DNA from: Bifidobacterium bombi DSM 19703
GTDB lineage: Bacteria > Actinomycetota > Actinomycetes > Actinomycetales > Bifidobacteriaceae
Reading direction: 5' to 3'
Length of the DNA stretch: 64,000 nt
Assembly: GCF_000737845.1 (NCBI RefSeq)
Contig: NZ_ATLK01000001.1
Location: 372,001 to 436,000, forward strand
Below are positions 16,884-26,735 of the stretch, piece by piece. A model generated the notes under the pieces. It was given only the letters and a program-made list of their open reading frames with translations, was not told the origin of the DNA and did not search any database. Both the position numbers and the translations under genes were made by a program. Numbering within the stretch: position 1 is the first letter of the stretch; each line of letters starts with the position of its first letter.

Positions 16884-17996
16884 TCACTCGGCCTTGGGTT
16901 TGCCTTTGGCTCCGATGGAAGGCATCTTATGGGCCGTGCCGATGTCTTCGCTTTTCAGACCTATGGCATGCAGGAAGGCGTCATTGACCGAATGACCTGT
17001 GCTCATGGCTTCGGACTGATCCCAGTATTCTCCGTTGATGGTGATGGTGGGCGTGGTCATCTCGCCCTTGTTCGCGCCATCGGGATGCTGTACTGCCGGA
17101 CGCATGGGGGTGTAGATGGCGAGCGCCTGAATCCACTGCTTATAGTCGCCCCTGACGGCTTGGGATGCCACATCCTCGCTCACACCGGCCTTGATTGCCT
17201 GGTTCTTTATGGCCTCATCGGAGATGGGCGTATATTCGGGGCCTTCCTTCGGCTGGAAACCTGTGTCGAAGAGGTTCTGTATGAACGCCATCGCGTGTTG
17301 CGGATCCTTGTCCGCCACATACGCCACGGCGGACGCGGCGCGTGTCGAGTAATTGTCCGATGACATCGCATCGAGGAAGGCGTTGGGGTGAATCTCCATG
17401 TTTATTTGTCCGGATGCGATCATTGTGTTCCATGTCGGTGCCATCTGCCGGTCCAAGGCGCCGCAGCCTGGGCACATGAAGTCCATGTAGACGGCGACGG
17501 TCGGAGCGTTCTTGACGGGTTTGTCCAAACCGTTCCTGGAAAGCAGGAAGCCGCCGTTCGAGTCGGAGTGTTCAGGTGCCACCTTAACAGCTCCCACGTT
17601 GGTTCTGGCCTGTCTCAGGTTGACCTTGTCCGATGAGGCATTGTCCTTGCCGACGTCACTCTGTGAGTTCTGGGCCGTCTGATTCGCGTTTTGCGACGAG
17701 TTGCTCGCAGCGGGGCGGTTAAGCGCCCACACCACGGTCGCGATGCATGCGATGACCGCTATGACAGCCACGCATGCCGATATTCCGATGATGGTGGTCT
17801 GCCGCCGTTCCTGCTGCTGTGCCTGCGCGGCTAACTGTTCGGATGTCTCCTTGGCTCTGGCCCTTCCTGAGTCGGAACCTGGGCGCGATGCATCGGCGTT
17901 CTTCGCTCCGTTCTTGGCTACGCCGCTCGTTTCCCGTGTGTCATTGTGTTTCGTGTTTTTCATGGCGTTCTTGTTTCTGCGGCGCTGTGATGACAT
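16884..17996 (-). CDS. Membrane-anchored DsbA-like thiol-disulfide protein
   Basis: A thioredoxin-fold (Thioredoxin_4/DsbA-like) protein of 370 residues that probably forms disulfides in exported proteins. A charged cytoplasmic tail of about 65 residues precedes one transmembrane helix (GISACVAVIAVIACIATVVW), then a Ser/Asn-rich linker and the catalytic domain with DFMCPGCGALDRQ, whose CPGC is the active site. A loop TPTITINGEYWD before the end carries the cis-Pro segment. The ATG at 17996 has AGGA 8 nt upstream. A VKOR-family protein at 40567-41403 is its likely reoxidation partner (inference). Confidence 0.91.
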   Translation of the reverse strand: MSSQRRRNKNAMKNTKHNDTRETSGVAKNGAKNADASRPGSDSGRARAKETSEQLAAQAQQQERRQTTIIGISACVAVIAVIACIATVVWALNRPAASNSSQNANQTAQNSQSDVGKDNASSDKVNLRQARTNVGAVKVAPEHSDSNGGFLLSRNGLDKPVKNAPTVAVYMDFMCPGCGALDRQMAPTWNTMIASGQINMEIHPNAFLDAMSSDNYSTRAASAVAYVADKDPQHAMAFIQNLFDTGFQPKEGPEYTPISDEAIKNQAIKAGVSEDVASQAVRGDYKQWIQALAIYTPMRPAVQHPDGANKGEMTTPTITINGEYWDQSEAMSTGHSVNDAFLHAIGLKSEDIGTAHKMPSIGAKGKPKAE

Positions 17997-18270
17997 GTAT
18001 ACCATCCTCATATTGGTTGACGAGGGAACCCGAAATGATCTTTCTCATATCTGATTCCGGTCGTGTGGACAAGCGGTTCACACAATCCGGATCCATGAAA
18101 AGTCTATGACGCGGGTGCGAAATATGCGCCCGAAGCGATATGACGCCCGATGTCCGTCTGTTTTCTTGTCGTTCTCACAGGACACGCTGACGCTGGCAAG
18201 AAAGGCGATGCAGGCTAGTGTCATGAATGTCGCTGAAGATGACTGGAATGAAGTTCGAAAGGAATGTGCG

Positions 18271-20556
18271 ATGACGCAGGTCAGTCAGTTTGAAACCATA
18301 TGTGCGGACGGAGAAAGATTGAAGCTCGTGTATGGCTGCAGCGAGGCTTCCTATGCCGCGTTCGCTTTGTTGTTCGTAGGTGACGCGTTGCCGAGGTTCG
18401 TCCACTGGGGCAGGCCCCTGGCTTATCCGAAGAGTCTGCTCAACGCATACCAGGCTTTGCGCCCACAGCGCGTCTCGGGTGCGTTGGACGAGACCGCTTG
18501 GGTCAGCGTGCTTCCCTTGCAGTCCGAGGCATGGACCGGCTCCACAAAATTCAGGGTGGCCAGGGCCGGTCGTGAGCTGTACTGTCGTTTCCATGTCTCG
18601 CAGGTGCGGGTCGGCACCCATCTGCGCTTCGGTGGAATCGAGGTTCCGGCGGTCGACGTGTTCGCGAAGGACGACGACCAGGGTGTGGCGTTGACTTGGA
18701 CATGCGAAATCGACGATGGTGGTTTGGTGCGCCAACGCATGCACGTGCACAACATCGGTGAAGGCGTCCTGACGGTGGGCCGGGTTGAACTGGGTTACCC
18801 CGTACCGGCGGATGCCTGTGAGATGATGACCACGACTGGGCATCACCTGCGCGAACGTTCCCCACAGCGCCAGCCGTTGACCATCGGCAGATTCCAGAAG
18901 GAGTCCCTCGTCGGTAGGCCCGATTTTGATGCGTCGCTCCTGTTGACATTGGGAACGCCGGGATTCGGCTTCGAGCGGGGAGAAGTGTATTGCACTCATG
19001 TAGGTTGGAGTGGGAACAGCGTGCTGTATGGTGAACGCACACCCTACACCCAGGCGATGATTGGCGGCGGCGAATGCCTGTTTGACGGTGAAGTGGTTCT
19101 TGACCCGGTCGTAGAGAGCGTGGTGGATTCGACGCCCAGCGATGACCGCATGACCTTGACGGCTGAAACGACATGCTATACCACTCCTTGGGTTTATGGG
19201 TCGTACGGCAGCGGATTGGATGAGGCCTCCGCGCGCTTCCATCAGTATGTGCGTTCATGTCACCCGAATTTCGCGAGGAAACCGCGGCCGGTGAACCTCA
19301 ATACCTGGGAAGCCGTGTACTTCAACCAGAATTTCGAGACATTGGCTGAGCTTGCAGATAAGGCCGCTCAAGTCGGCGTTGAGAGGTTCGTGGTGGATGA
19401 CGGGTGGTTCGGAGCAAGACGCGACGATACCAAGGCGCTTGGAGACTGGGTTGTTTCCCGACAGGTCTGGCCTGAAGGCAAACGCGGTCTTGCAGCGCTC
19501 GCGGATCATGTGCATGCCAGGGGAATGCAGTTTGGACTATGGTTCGAACCGGAGATGATAAGTCCCGATTCCGATGCCGCACGCAAACATCCGGAGTGGG
19601 TTCTGCATGCCGATCAGCACCGTCTTCCCATGCAGGGACGCAGCCAGCAGGTCATGGATCTGACCAATCCCGAAGCCTACCGTCATGTTTTCGGGGCCAT
19701 GGACTCGTTGGTCGAACGTCTCGGCATCGACTACATCAAGTGGGACCACAATAAGTGGGTCACGGAGGCGGTTTCGCTCAATTCAGGCCTCCCGGCGGTG
19801 CATCGGCAGACGTTGGCGGTGTACCGGATGTTCAGTGATTTGAAGGCGAGACATCCTGAACTGGAAATCGAAAGCTGCGCCTCGGGTGGTGCCCGCGTTG
19901 ATTTGGGCATCCTTGAGTTCGCGGACCGCATCTGGGTCTCCGATTGCGTCGATCCGGTGGAACGCACCGACATACAACGCTATACATCATTGCTCGTGCC
20001 ACCTGAGATGCTGGGTGAGCATGTCGGAGACAGCCCAGCCCACTCCACCGCACGGGCGACAAGTGAGCATATGCGCATGGCGACGGCTTTGTTCGGCTCA
20101 ATGGGAGTGGAATGGAACCTATTGAAGCAGAACGATGAATCACTTGAGGAGTTGGGGAGCTGGATAGCTGTTTTCAAGGATCGACGGGAGGATTTCCGCA
20201 CTGGTCGCGTCGTCCACGGTGACGACTGCGATCCGGCAGTCAGACTGGATGGCGTGGTGTCTGTGGGTCAGCGCCGAGCGACATATCGCTTCACCCAGTT
20301 GACGACCTCGCAGACCTATCCGGCTGCGCCTGTGCGTCTTCCAGGCTTGGATCGGAAGGCGTTGTACCGTGTTCGCCCTTTGTGCGTCAGTGAAGACCTG
20401 CAGGCCGAGGATATCGGAAATGCGCAGTCACCGTGCCTGTGGTGGAATCAGGAAGGCGTGGAGCTTGACGGTGAGGCTTTGGGAAGCTACGGCCTGCGCC
20501 TGCCAAGCATCAACCCGGCTCAGGCCGTCGTGTTTGAGGCGGTCAAAGTGGAATAG
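18271..20556 (+). CDS. GH36 alpha-galactosidase
   Basis: A cytoplasmic retaining alpha-galactosidase that cleaves raffinose, stachyose and melibiose. The 761-residue length is typical of GH36. The nucleophile is Asp492 in YIKWDHNKW and the acid/base Asp558 in SDCVDPVER, a spacing of 66 residues as in characterised enzymes. DDGWFGARRDD and WFEPEMISPDSD are further family motifs. No signal peptide is present. I chose the ATG at 18271 (AAGGA 7 nt upstream) rather than the far 5' end of the frame at 18106. It is followed by a second clan-D glycosidase and then the divergent ROK regulator and importer genes. Confidence 0.95.
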   Translation: MTQVSQFETICADGERLKLVYGCSEASYAAFALLFVGDALPRFVHWGRPLAYPKSLLNAYQALRPQRVSGALDETAWVSVLPLQSEAWTGSTKFRVARAGRELYCRFHVSQVRVGTHLRFGGIEVPAVDVFAKDDDQGVALTWTCEIDDGGLVRQRMHVHNIGEGVLTVGRVELGYPVPADACEMMTTTGHHLRERSPQRQPLTIGRFQKESLVGRPDFDASLLLTLGTPGFGFERGEVYCTHVGWSGNSVLYGERTPYTQAMIGGGECLFDGEVVLDPVVESVVDSTPSDDRMTLTAETTCYTTPWVYGSYGSGLDEASARFHQYVRSCHPNFARKPRPVNLNTWEAVYFNQNFETLAELADKAAQVGVERFVVDDGWFGARRDDTKALGDWVVSRQVWPEGKRGLAALADHVHARGMQFGLWFEPEMISPDSDAARKHPEWVLHADQHRLPMQGRSQQVMDLTNPEAYRHVFGAMDSLVERLGIDYIKWDHNKWVTEAVSLNSGLPAVHRQTLAVYRMFSDLKARHPELEIESCASGGARVDLGILEFADRIWVSDCVDPVERTDIQRYTSLLVPPEMLGEHVGDSPAHSTARATSEHMRMATALFGSMGVEWNLLKQNDESLEELGSWIAVFKDRREDFRTGRVVHGDDCDPAVRLDGVVSVGQRRATYRFTQLTTSQTYPAAPVRLPGLDRKALYRVRPLCVSEDLQAEDIGNAQSPCLWWNQEGVELDGEALGSYGLRLPSINPAQAVVFEAVKVE

Positions 20557-20757
20557 CAACACCTCTGCCGTGGTGTTTTACTCGTGGTGTCTTGCCTAGT
20601 GAACGACGGCGCAGGATGTATCGGGTGGCAACGTATGATGGGGCGGATGGATGTCCGCAATGACATGCGGCGGTCGCCCGGTGTGAGCGTTGGACCGGTT
20701 GGCGTTAGGCGTGCATCCATTCATTGCGATTGGTGCAGGTCTACCGAAAGGAACGCC

Positions 20758-22950
20758 ATGGACGGCAAGCAAGAGCGATATCGAATCTCCGACGGTGCGT
20801 CGTGCCGTACCATATCCGTCGGGGTTGGGCCTGAGACGGGGGGCGTCAGAATCATAGGCGGTTCCATCTCCTCGCAACTCACGCGTCCGCGAAAGGAATA
20901 TGCCGTAGTTGAGTTATTCGTCCTTCGGATTGATTCCGGCATCGACGGGGCGTGTGAGGACATCCTGTCAAGTCGGTTGAATGTGGCTCGTGTTCAGAGT
21001 GATGGAAGGACGGTATCGATCGATTTCGTGCCATATGAGTTGGCTGATGGTTCGCAGCTTGCCGTCCATTATGAAAGCATCGCTTCGGACGGTGGGACGG
21101 GGCACGACGGGACAGGTCTGGAAAGCACCGTCACCTTGTCACTTGATGGCCGACCTACCGATAGGCGTCTAAGGCATTTGTTCATGGATGTGCTTACGGC
21201 AGGAAGTGAGGATCTGGTGTTCACGGCACCGCCTACCTTCGATGTGTCCCGCTATGCCGACGGCTACACCGCGGAGCAGATGCAATTGGGTGAACCGGTT
21301 TATTTCAAGGGCCTGATCATGGGTAGTCGTTTCCCGGCCAACAAGAACGATGCCGTTGCGTTCGAACAACTGGGTTTGGCTTATGTGCCCGACGGGTTCA
21401 CGGCAGATGGTGTGGCGGCGAGGTTGGACTATCGGACGGCGATGCCGTTGGAGGATTGCCGCGATAATCCGTGGACATCGTGGAAGAGTGTGGCCGTTGC
21501 GTCCTCCGCCACAGACATGGAGGGTCTTCGAGGTGATTTTTGGCGCTACCTGGAAGGGATCGTGGTGCCGCCCGTCCTGAAGCTGCAGTACAACAGCTGG
21601 TTCGAGGCTTTCCTTGCCATCGATCGAGGGCGTTTCCTTGGCGCATGCGAGCAGATGGCGCGAATCGGGGAGAAATATGGCATGCCGAAACTCGACACCT
21701 ATGTGCTGGACGACGGCTGGAACACATACAACGACCAGGAGTTCACAGGCATCCATGAAGCCGACAGTGGCACCGAAGCCAACCGGAGCGGCTTTTGGGA
21801 GTTCAACACGAAGTTCCCCGGAGGCATGCCTGCCCTTGGGGAGCGCATGAGTTCCGACGGTCGCAACCTGGGCTTGTGGTTCGGCCCTCAGGGTGGGTAT
21901 GTCTATGAAGGGACGTTCTCGAAGTTCCTGCGTTCGCGCGGGAATGGTGAAGTCAACGAAGACACGCCGCTCGGTGATGTAATCGACGCCAATGAAGGCC
22001 GCTATCTTCGAAAGCTTAAGCCTTGGCTTCTGGGTATGCAGCGGGAGGGACGGCTGGCCTATTGGAAACTCGACGGATTCGCCACGGCGCCTTGCCTCGC
22101 CCCGGATCATCAGCACTACTGCGAACCCGACGCATACGTGACTCAGCAATGGGAGCGCTGGATCGACATCTTTGAAGCGATGCGCGAACAGAACCCCGAC
22201 ATCTTCATCAACGCCACCAGTTACGTGCCCTGCTCGCCGTGGATGCTGCAATGGGTGAACTCGATATGGCTTCAGAATTGCGATGACCGTGAACAGCCCG
22301 GTGATGCCGCCGGTGAAGCAGTTGATCAGGCGATCACCGGGCGTGACCGCATATATGCTCGCAATACCTTTGAGGGTGGCATCCAGCTGCCGTTGACGCA
22401 TTACTATAACCATGAACCCATTTACGGGCATGCCGAGGAGACGCCATACAGCGATGCCGGTTTCGCCCGATACTTGCTTGTCAATGCGATGCGGGGCACG
22501 ACGATATGGGAGTTGCACCTCAGTGCGGACCGTCTGACGGATCCGCAGTGGCGAAGTCTGGCATCCGTGCTGCGTTTCGTTCGTGATCATTTCGCCACGC
22601 TTAAGACCAGCAGAATGTTCGTCTGCGCAGATGGAGTGGGTAAGTTTGGCGACGCCCTGCTTCCTAATACGATCAGTGCAAAGGCCATGAACGCCGGCTA
22701 CGGGTTTTGGTGCGATAACGCTAGGACGGGGGAGTCTCATGAGCGCTTGGTGCTGGTGCGTAACCCAAGCGCCATAACGCTTGAGGTCGCGCTTCCTTCG
22801 GGCGTTGCGGGAGCCGAACAACTGGTAGTCGTGTATAACTCAGCCGATCAGGCGGTTGTTGGTTCATTCTTCGAAGCCGGATCGAAGCTCGTGCTTCCGC
22901 CGAGTGACTGTGTTCTCTTGGCTAATCATCATATGGAACTGGATTTGTGA
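20758..22950 (+). CDS. GH36-like clan-D glycosidase (second alpha-galactosidase homolog)
   Basis: A 730-residue cytoplasmic protein of glycoside hydrolase clan D, related to GH36 alpha-galactosidases and raffinose synthases. It shows LDTYVLDDGWNTYND, NLGLWFGPQGGY, a nucleophile motif YWKLDGF with Asp439 (Leu replaces the Trp of classical KWD) and SIWLQNCDDRE with candidate acid/base Asp509 or Asp510. The N-terminal 300 residues are a beta-sandwich-like domain with little identity to the first enzyme. The ATG at 20758 has AAAGGA 5 nt upstream. Substrate is uncertain: alpha-galactoside, alpha-N-acetylgalactosaminide or another alpha-linked sugar are all possible. Such proteins are sometimes mislabelled enterotoxin. 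Confidence 0.82.
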   Translation: MDGKQERYRISDGASCRTISVGVGPETGGVRIIGGSISSQLTRPRKEYAVVELFVLRIDSGIDGACEDILSSRLNVARVQSDGRTVSIDFVPYELADGSQLAVHYESIASDGGTGHDGTGLESTVTLSLDGRPTDRRLRHLFMDVLTAGSEDLVFTAPPTFDVSRYADGYTAEQMQLGEPVYFKGLIMGSRFPANKNDAVAFEQLGLAYVPDGFTADGVAARLDYRTAMPLEDCRDNPWTSWKSVAVASSATDMEGLRGDFWRYLEGIVVPPVLKLQYNSWFEAFLAIDRGRFLGACEQMARIGEKYGMPKLDTYVLDDGWNTYNDQEFTGIHEADSGTEANRSGFWEFNTKFPGGMPALGERMSSDGRNLGLWFGPQGGYVYEGTFSKFLRSRGNGEVNEDTPLGDVIDANEGRYLRKLKPWLLGMQREGRLAYWKLDGFATAPCLAPDHQHYCEPDAYVTQQWERWIDIFEAMREQNPDIFINATSYVPCSPWMLQWVNSIWLQNCDDREQPGDAAGEAVDQAITGRDRIYARNTFEGGIQLPLTHYYNHEPIYGHAEETPYSDAGFARYLLVNAMRGTTIWELHLSADRLTDPQWRSLASVLRFVRDHFATLKTSRMFVCADGVGKFGDALLPNTISAKAMNAGYGFWCDNARTGESHERLVLVRNPSAITLEVALPSGVAGAEQLVVVYNSADQAVVGSFFEAGSKLVLPPSDCVLLANHHMELDL

Positions 22951-23040
22951 ACCGTCTGAACTGCTTTTGCCCTGTATGGCTTGTGTTCGCCTGGCAGCGG
23001 TGATGGCAGCAAGTTGTACGGCTGGCAGACGCCCTGTTCA

Positions 23041-24243
23041 TTATCCGATGTATTTGGCTATGGCGGTTGCTGCTGCGCTGATGGCCCAGGAGTCCCAAGA
23101 GAAATCGGGTATGGCGAAGTCGATGTTCGCCGCCTGCGTGGGCCTGTAGGCGTTCATGCCTTTGCGGATTGATTCGAGGTTGTGGCGGTAGAGCGAAGAG
23201 GTCTCGCCTCCGATCAACACCTTGTCGGGCATTGCAAAATTGCACATGATGGCGATAAATATGCCCAACCTGTAGCATGAACGGTCAATTAGTCTGCGGG
23301 CCTGTGGTCTGTCGGCGTTTACGTCGTTCATGAACTCCTCGATACTGCATGGTTTGCCTATGATCGTGGCATACTCGGAAACGATGGAATCAGTGGTAAG
23401 GCATTGCGAGCACCCGGCGTGGCCCGCATAGCATACCGGACCTTCGGCATCCAGGGGGATATGCCCCACTAATCCGTAGCTTCTGTCAGGCCGGTCCACG
23501 GCTTCACCGTTTTCACTAAGAGCATATCCAATGCCTGAACCGATGGTGACTAGGGCGAAACGCGGCACGTTCACGGCGTTGCTAAACCAGTTCTCATGAA
23601 GCAGCAGCGCATCAAGGTCATTGCTAAGCAATGTCGGCGTGGAACACGAGTCCTCAATCATCTCAGCGAGCCTCACATCGCCGTCCCATTTAAGGAAGGG
23701 CGCGTATGTCACGGTTCTCCCGTCCACGCTGTGACCACCCAGACTGATGCCAATCATGGCAGGGCGAACAGGGCTGCTGGCGGAGCAACGTAAGGCAATG
23801 TCGCCGAGTTGTCGTACCACCGATGTGACGTCGGTTCCTTTTAGGGGCTCATTTAGGCATTTGCCCTGCGGGACGCACAATGCATCCGTCACGGTGGCCG
23901 TAATGCCAGTGCTGTGAATGTTGATTCCGATGAATGAACGCTGTTGCGCGCACAGTTCCAAAGACGTCTTAGGTCGTCCGCGTCCGATTCGATGCTTCTT
24001 TAATGGGGCATTGTCCGAAGGATGGTTCATGTCCACGGTGGGATTCTTCGTGTTCTGGACTTCCCTGATGACGCCCCAATACATCAGGTCGCTGGTGATG
24101 CGCGAAAGCGCACCTTGCGTCAACCCCAGCTTCTGTGCCAGTTCGATGCGTGCGATGGGCCCATACTGCGCGATTGCCTTGACCGTCTGGTGTGTCGATG
24201 CCGATGCTTCGAACCAATGCCATTGGGAAACATTCGTTTTCAT
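23041..24243 (-). CDS. ROK-family transcriptional regulator of the alpha-galactoside locus
   Basis: A 400-residue repressor with an N-terminal winged helix (ARIELAQKLGLTQGALSRITSDLM, about residues 30-55) and a C-terminal sugar-kinase-like ROK domain (GISLGGHSVDGRTV; VTIGSGIGYALSENGE; CYAGHAGCSQCLTTDS). The last segment is an altered form of the ROK zinc motif CxCGxxGCxE: the second Cys and the Glu are changed but a third Cys follows. The ATG at 24243 has AGGAGG 4 nt upstream. It is divergent from the binding protein gene at 24430 with an operator-like inverted repeat between, so it very likely controls raffinose/melibiose uptake (inference). Confidence 0.91.
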   Translation of the reverse strand: MKTNVSQWHWFEASASTHQTVKAIAQYGPIARIELAQKLGLTQGALSRITSDLMYWGVIREVQNTKNPTVDMNHPSDNAPLKKHRIGRGRPKTSLELCAQQRSFIGINIHSTGITATVTDALCVPQGKCLNEPLKGTDVTSVVRQLGDIALRCSASSPVRPAMIGISLGGHSVDGRTVTYAPFLKWDGDVRLAEMIEDSCSTPTLLSNDLDALLLHENWFSNAVNVPRFALVTIGSGIGYALSENGEAVDRPDRSYGLVGHIPLDAEGPVCYAGHAGCSQCLTTDSIVSEYATIIGKPCSIEEFMNDVNADRPQARRLIDRSCYRLGIFIAIMCNFAMPDKVLIGGETSSLYRHNLESIRKGMNAYRPTQAANIDFAIPDFSWDSWAISAAATAIAKYIG

Positions 24244-24294
24244 GGGTCCTCCTGATCATACATGAACCATTTCGTTGCGAATTACTTTACTTCA

Positions 24295-24330
24295 AATATA
24301 AAAATACGCTTTTGAGTTGCAATATACAAC
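24295..24330 (-). promoter_or_regulatory. Promoter of the ROK gene with overlapping operator-like repeat
   Basis: On the minus strand -35 TTGCAA (24322-24317), a 16-bp spacer and -10 TATATT (24300-24295) form a promoter. The inverted repeat GTTG-N7-CAAC at 24316-24330 overlaps the -35 and also lies 13 bp upstream of the divergent promoter's -35, which fits control of both by the ROK protein. Confidence 0.55.
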
Positions 24331-24343
24331 AGACACACATCAA

Positions 24344-24373
24344 TTGGGAAACTAAAAAACAACTGCGTATGAT
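24344..24373 (+). promoter_or_regulatory. Promoter of the alpha-galactoside importer operon
   Basis: A -35 TTGGGA (24344-24349), 18-bp spacer and -10 TATGAT (24368-24373) stand about 56 bp before the binding protein start. Confidence 0.6.
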
Positions 24374-24429
24374 GAAAACACAATGCTGCGGTGCAGATGC
24401 CGTGGCTTGACAGTCAAAGGAGCCTTGGA

Positions 24430-25719
24430 ATGGGTACACGACTTCATTGGAAAGTACCAAGGATGCGGCATGTGTTCAAACCGTTGTTTGCAACTGCATG
24501 CGCGTTGTCACTTGGGGTGTCTCTGGCGGGTTGTGGCGGTGCGCATACCAGTCAGGTCACCCTTGATTTCTTCCAGTTCAAATCAGAAGCGGCGGATCAG
24601 TTCAAAGCGATGGCCCGTGAATTCGAGGAGCAGAATCCCGACATTCATATCAACATCAACAATTCCGCCAACGCACAGACCGATCTGCGCACCCGTTTCG
24701 TGAAGAACCGGGTGCCTGACGTCATCACGTTCAACGGCGACATCAGTTTCGGCATGTTCGCCGCATCCGGAGTGTTCCACGATTTCACAAACGATCCGAT
24801 AGTGAAGGAGCTGAACCCAGGCATGGTCAAGATCGCAAGGAACCTGGTGCAGACCACGGATCCGGCGAAAAAGCACCTGTATGGTCTTCCTTACGCCGGA
24901 AACGCCTCCGGGTACATCTACAACAAGGCATTGTGGCGCAAGGTCGGAGTCGATCCCGAGAATCCGCCGCAGACATGGACGGCCTTCAACGCCATGCTCG
25001 ACAAGTTCAAGCAGGCGGGAATCAATCCGGTTCAGGCCTCTCTTGCTGATTCATGGACCGCCCAGGCGCCCCTCGCTTCGTTGGCCGGTACGCTTGTGCC
25101 GGAGAACAGGTACGAAAAGCTGAAAAAAGGCGAGACAAACTTCAGGGAGCTGTGGACCCGCCCGGCGAAGCAGGAGGTCGAGATGTACTCCCATTCCACC
25201 TCCGACAAGGGAGTCACCTATCAGCAAGGCACCCAGGATTTCGCCAACGGGAAGGCGGCGATCATACCGTTGGGTACCTATGCGATTCCTCAGATCACCA
25301 CGATCAACAAGAACATGGATCTGGGGTTCGCGCAGATGCCAGCCACCGACAACCCCAATGAGCAGATCCTCACCGCTGGCGATGACGTCATGCTCACCAT
25401 GGGTGCCAAGACCAAGCATCCACAGGAGGCGAGGCGTTTCATCGATTTCCTCATGCAGAAAAAGCAGCTCAACGAATACGCCGACGCGCAGTCGGCCATC
25501 ACGCCGCTCAAAGAGACCTACTTCGGCAACCCCGCGCTCAAGGGTGTGAACAAGTTCTTCAAGCGCAACAAACTGGCCGACTTCTGCGACCACTACATCC
25601 CGGCATCCATCAACATCGGCGGTTACCTGCAGTCGATGGTGACCAGCGGTGACGTGGATGGGTTTACCAACTCCATGCAGACCGAGTGGGATAAGGTCCA
25701 AGCACGAACCTTTGAATGA
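24430..25719 (+). CDS. ABC transporter solute-binding lipoprotein, probably raffinose/melibiose type
   Basis: A family 1 extracellular sugar-binding lipoprotein of 429 residues. The signal peptide ([20 protein letters not shown]) ends in lipobox SLAGC with the lipid-bearing Cys about residue 34. The body shows [31 protein letters not shown] and [16 protein letters not shown], typical of this fold. The ATG at 24430 follows AAAGGAG by 7 nt; a later ATG at 24463 starts directly at the signal peptide but has a poorer site. It leads an operon with two permeases and faces a ROK regulator and two clan-D glycosidases, which points to alpha-galactosides as ligand (inference). Confidence 0.92.
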   Translation: MGTRLHWKVPRMRHVFKPLFATACALSLGVSLAGCGGAHTSQVTLDFFQFKSEAADQFKAMAREFEEQNPDIHININNSANAQTDLRTRFVKNRVPDVITFNGDISFGMFAASGVFHDFTNDPIVKELNPGMVKIARNLVQTTDPAKKHLYGLPYAGNASGYIYNKALWRKVGVDPENPPQTWTAFNAMLDKFKQAGINPVQASLADSWTAQAPLASLAGTLVPENRYEKLKKGETNFRELWTRPAKQEVEMYSHSTSDKGVTYQQGTQDFANGKAAIIPLGTYAIPQITTINKNMDLGFAQMPATDNPNEQILTAGDDVMLTMGAKTKHPQEARRFIDFLMQKKQLNEYADAQSAITPLKETYFGNPALKGVNKFFKRNKLADFCDHYIPASINIGGYLQSMVTSGDVDGFTNSMQTEWDKVQARTFE

Positions 25720-25757
25720 ACGAGCGTCAATCGAAACAGTCAGTTAAGGAGATTTTC

Positions 25758-26723
25758 ATGTCTGAATCAAAGTCTGGGCCCGTTGCCGCCGGGTCGAACG
25801 CGGCTGTCGACCGGTCCGATGCGTCTGCACCGACGAAAAAGAAGCGTTTCTCGGCTTTTTCGAAGCGCAAGGTCGATGCCACGTATTACTGGATGGCCGT
25901 GCCGGCCGTCATCATCTTCGCCGTGTTCCTCTACCTCCCGTTCGTTCGGGGCGTAGGGTATTCGTTTACGAATTCCCAAGGGTACGGCGATTACAAGTGG
26001 ATCGGTTTCAAGAACTATGAGGCTCTGTTCCACGACAGCAGGGTCGGGCACGCCTACCTGTTCACGATTCTCATCGCGATTCTCATCACAGTGCTCATCA
26101 ATGTCTTCGCGTTGTTCCTGGCTGTGGCGCTCAACACCCATATAGCGTTCAAGAACGGCTTCCGTGCCATATTCTTCATCCCCTATACTCTGGGTGTGTT
26201 GGTCATCGGTTACGTCTTCAAGTACATCTTCATGTCGCCGTTGCCGGCGCTGGGCAAGGCGCTTCACATCGCCTGGCTTTCGGAGTCGTTGCTTACCAGC
26301 GAACACTATTCATGGATTCCGATCGTCGTCCTTGCCGTCTGGCAGGGCACGGCCTATTCCATGCTCCTGTACTTGGCGGGTTTGCAGACCATCGACGACG
26401 AGCTGTATGAAGCCGCCGCCTTGGATGGGGTCAACGCCTGGCAGAAGTTCTGGAAGATCACCTTCCCGCTGATTGGGCCCTTCTTCACCATCAATCTCGT
26501 TCTTTCGCTCAAAAATGCGCTCAACACCTTCGATCAGGTGGTGGCTTTGACCGACGGCGGCCCTGATTCCAAGACGGAGACCGTGACCTACCTTATTTGG
26601 AAGGGCGGTCTGACCGGTGGCGAGTACGCCTATCAAACCGCGAACGCCGTGCTGTTCTTTGTGGTGCTGGCGATCATCGCGTTCGTTCAGCTCAAGGTTT
26701 CGAGCAGTCGGGAAAAGGTCTGA
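25758..26723 (+). CDS. ABC transporter permease, alpha-galactoside type, first subunit
   Basis: A MalF-like inner membrane permease of 321 residues. About 45 charged residues precede the first helix (YWMAVPAVIIFAVFLYLPFV). The EAA loop is EAAALDGVNAWQKFWKITFP near residue 222. The ATG at 25758 has TAAGGAG 6 nt upstream and is preferred to 25716, which overlaps the binding protein's stop. It is 12 bp from the next permease. Confidence 0.93.
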   Translation: MSESKSGPVAAGSNAAVDRSDASAPTKKKRFSAFSKRKVDATYYWMAVPAVIIFAVFLYLPFVRGVGYSFTNSQGYGDYKWIGFKNYEALFHDSRVGHAYLFTILIAILITVLINVFALFLAVALNTHIAFKNGFRAIFFIPYTLGVLVIGYVFKYIFMSPLPALGKALHIAWLSESLLTSEHYSWIPIVVLAVWQGTAYSMLLYLAGLQTIDDELYEAAALDGVNAWQKFWKITFPLIGPFFTINLVLSLKNALNTFDQVVALTDGGPDSKTETVTYLIWKGGLTGGEYAYQTANAVLFFVVLAIIAFVQLKVSSSREKV

Positions 26724-26735
26724 GAGGAAAAGAAA

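Noticed and set aside
20584..20757. N-terminal extension of the GH36-like gene
   Set aside because: The frame is open, but the AAAGGA-ATG at 20758 is a far better start and the extension has no family similarity.
21169..22821. A 550-codon minus-strand open frame
   Set aside because: It is antisense to the GH36-like gene, whose protein has clear catalytic motifs; the antisense product has no recognisable domain and follows from codon bias.
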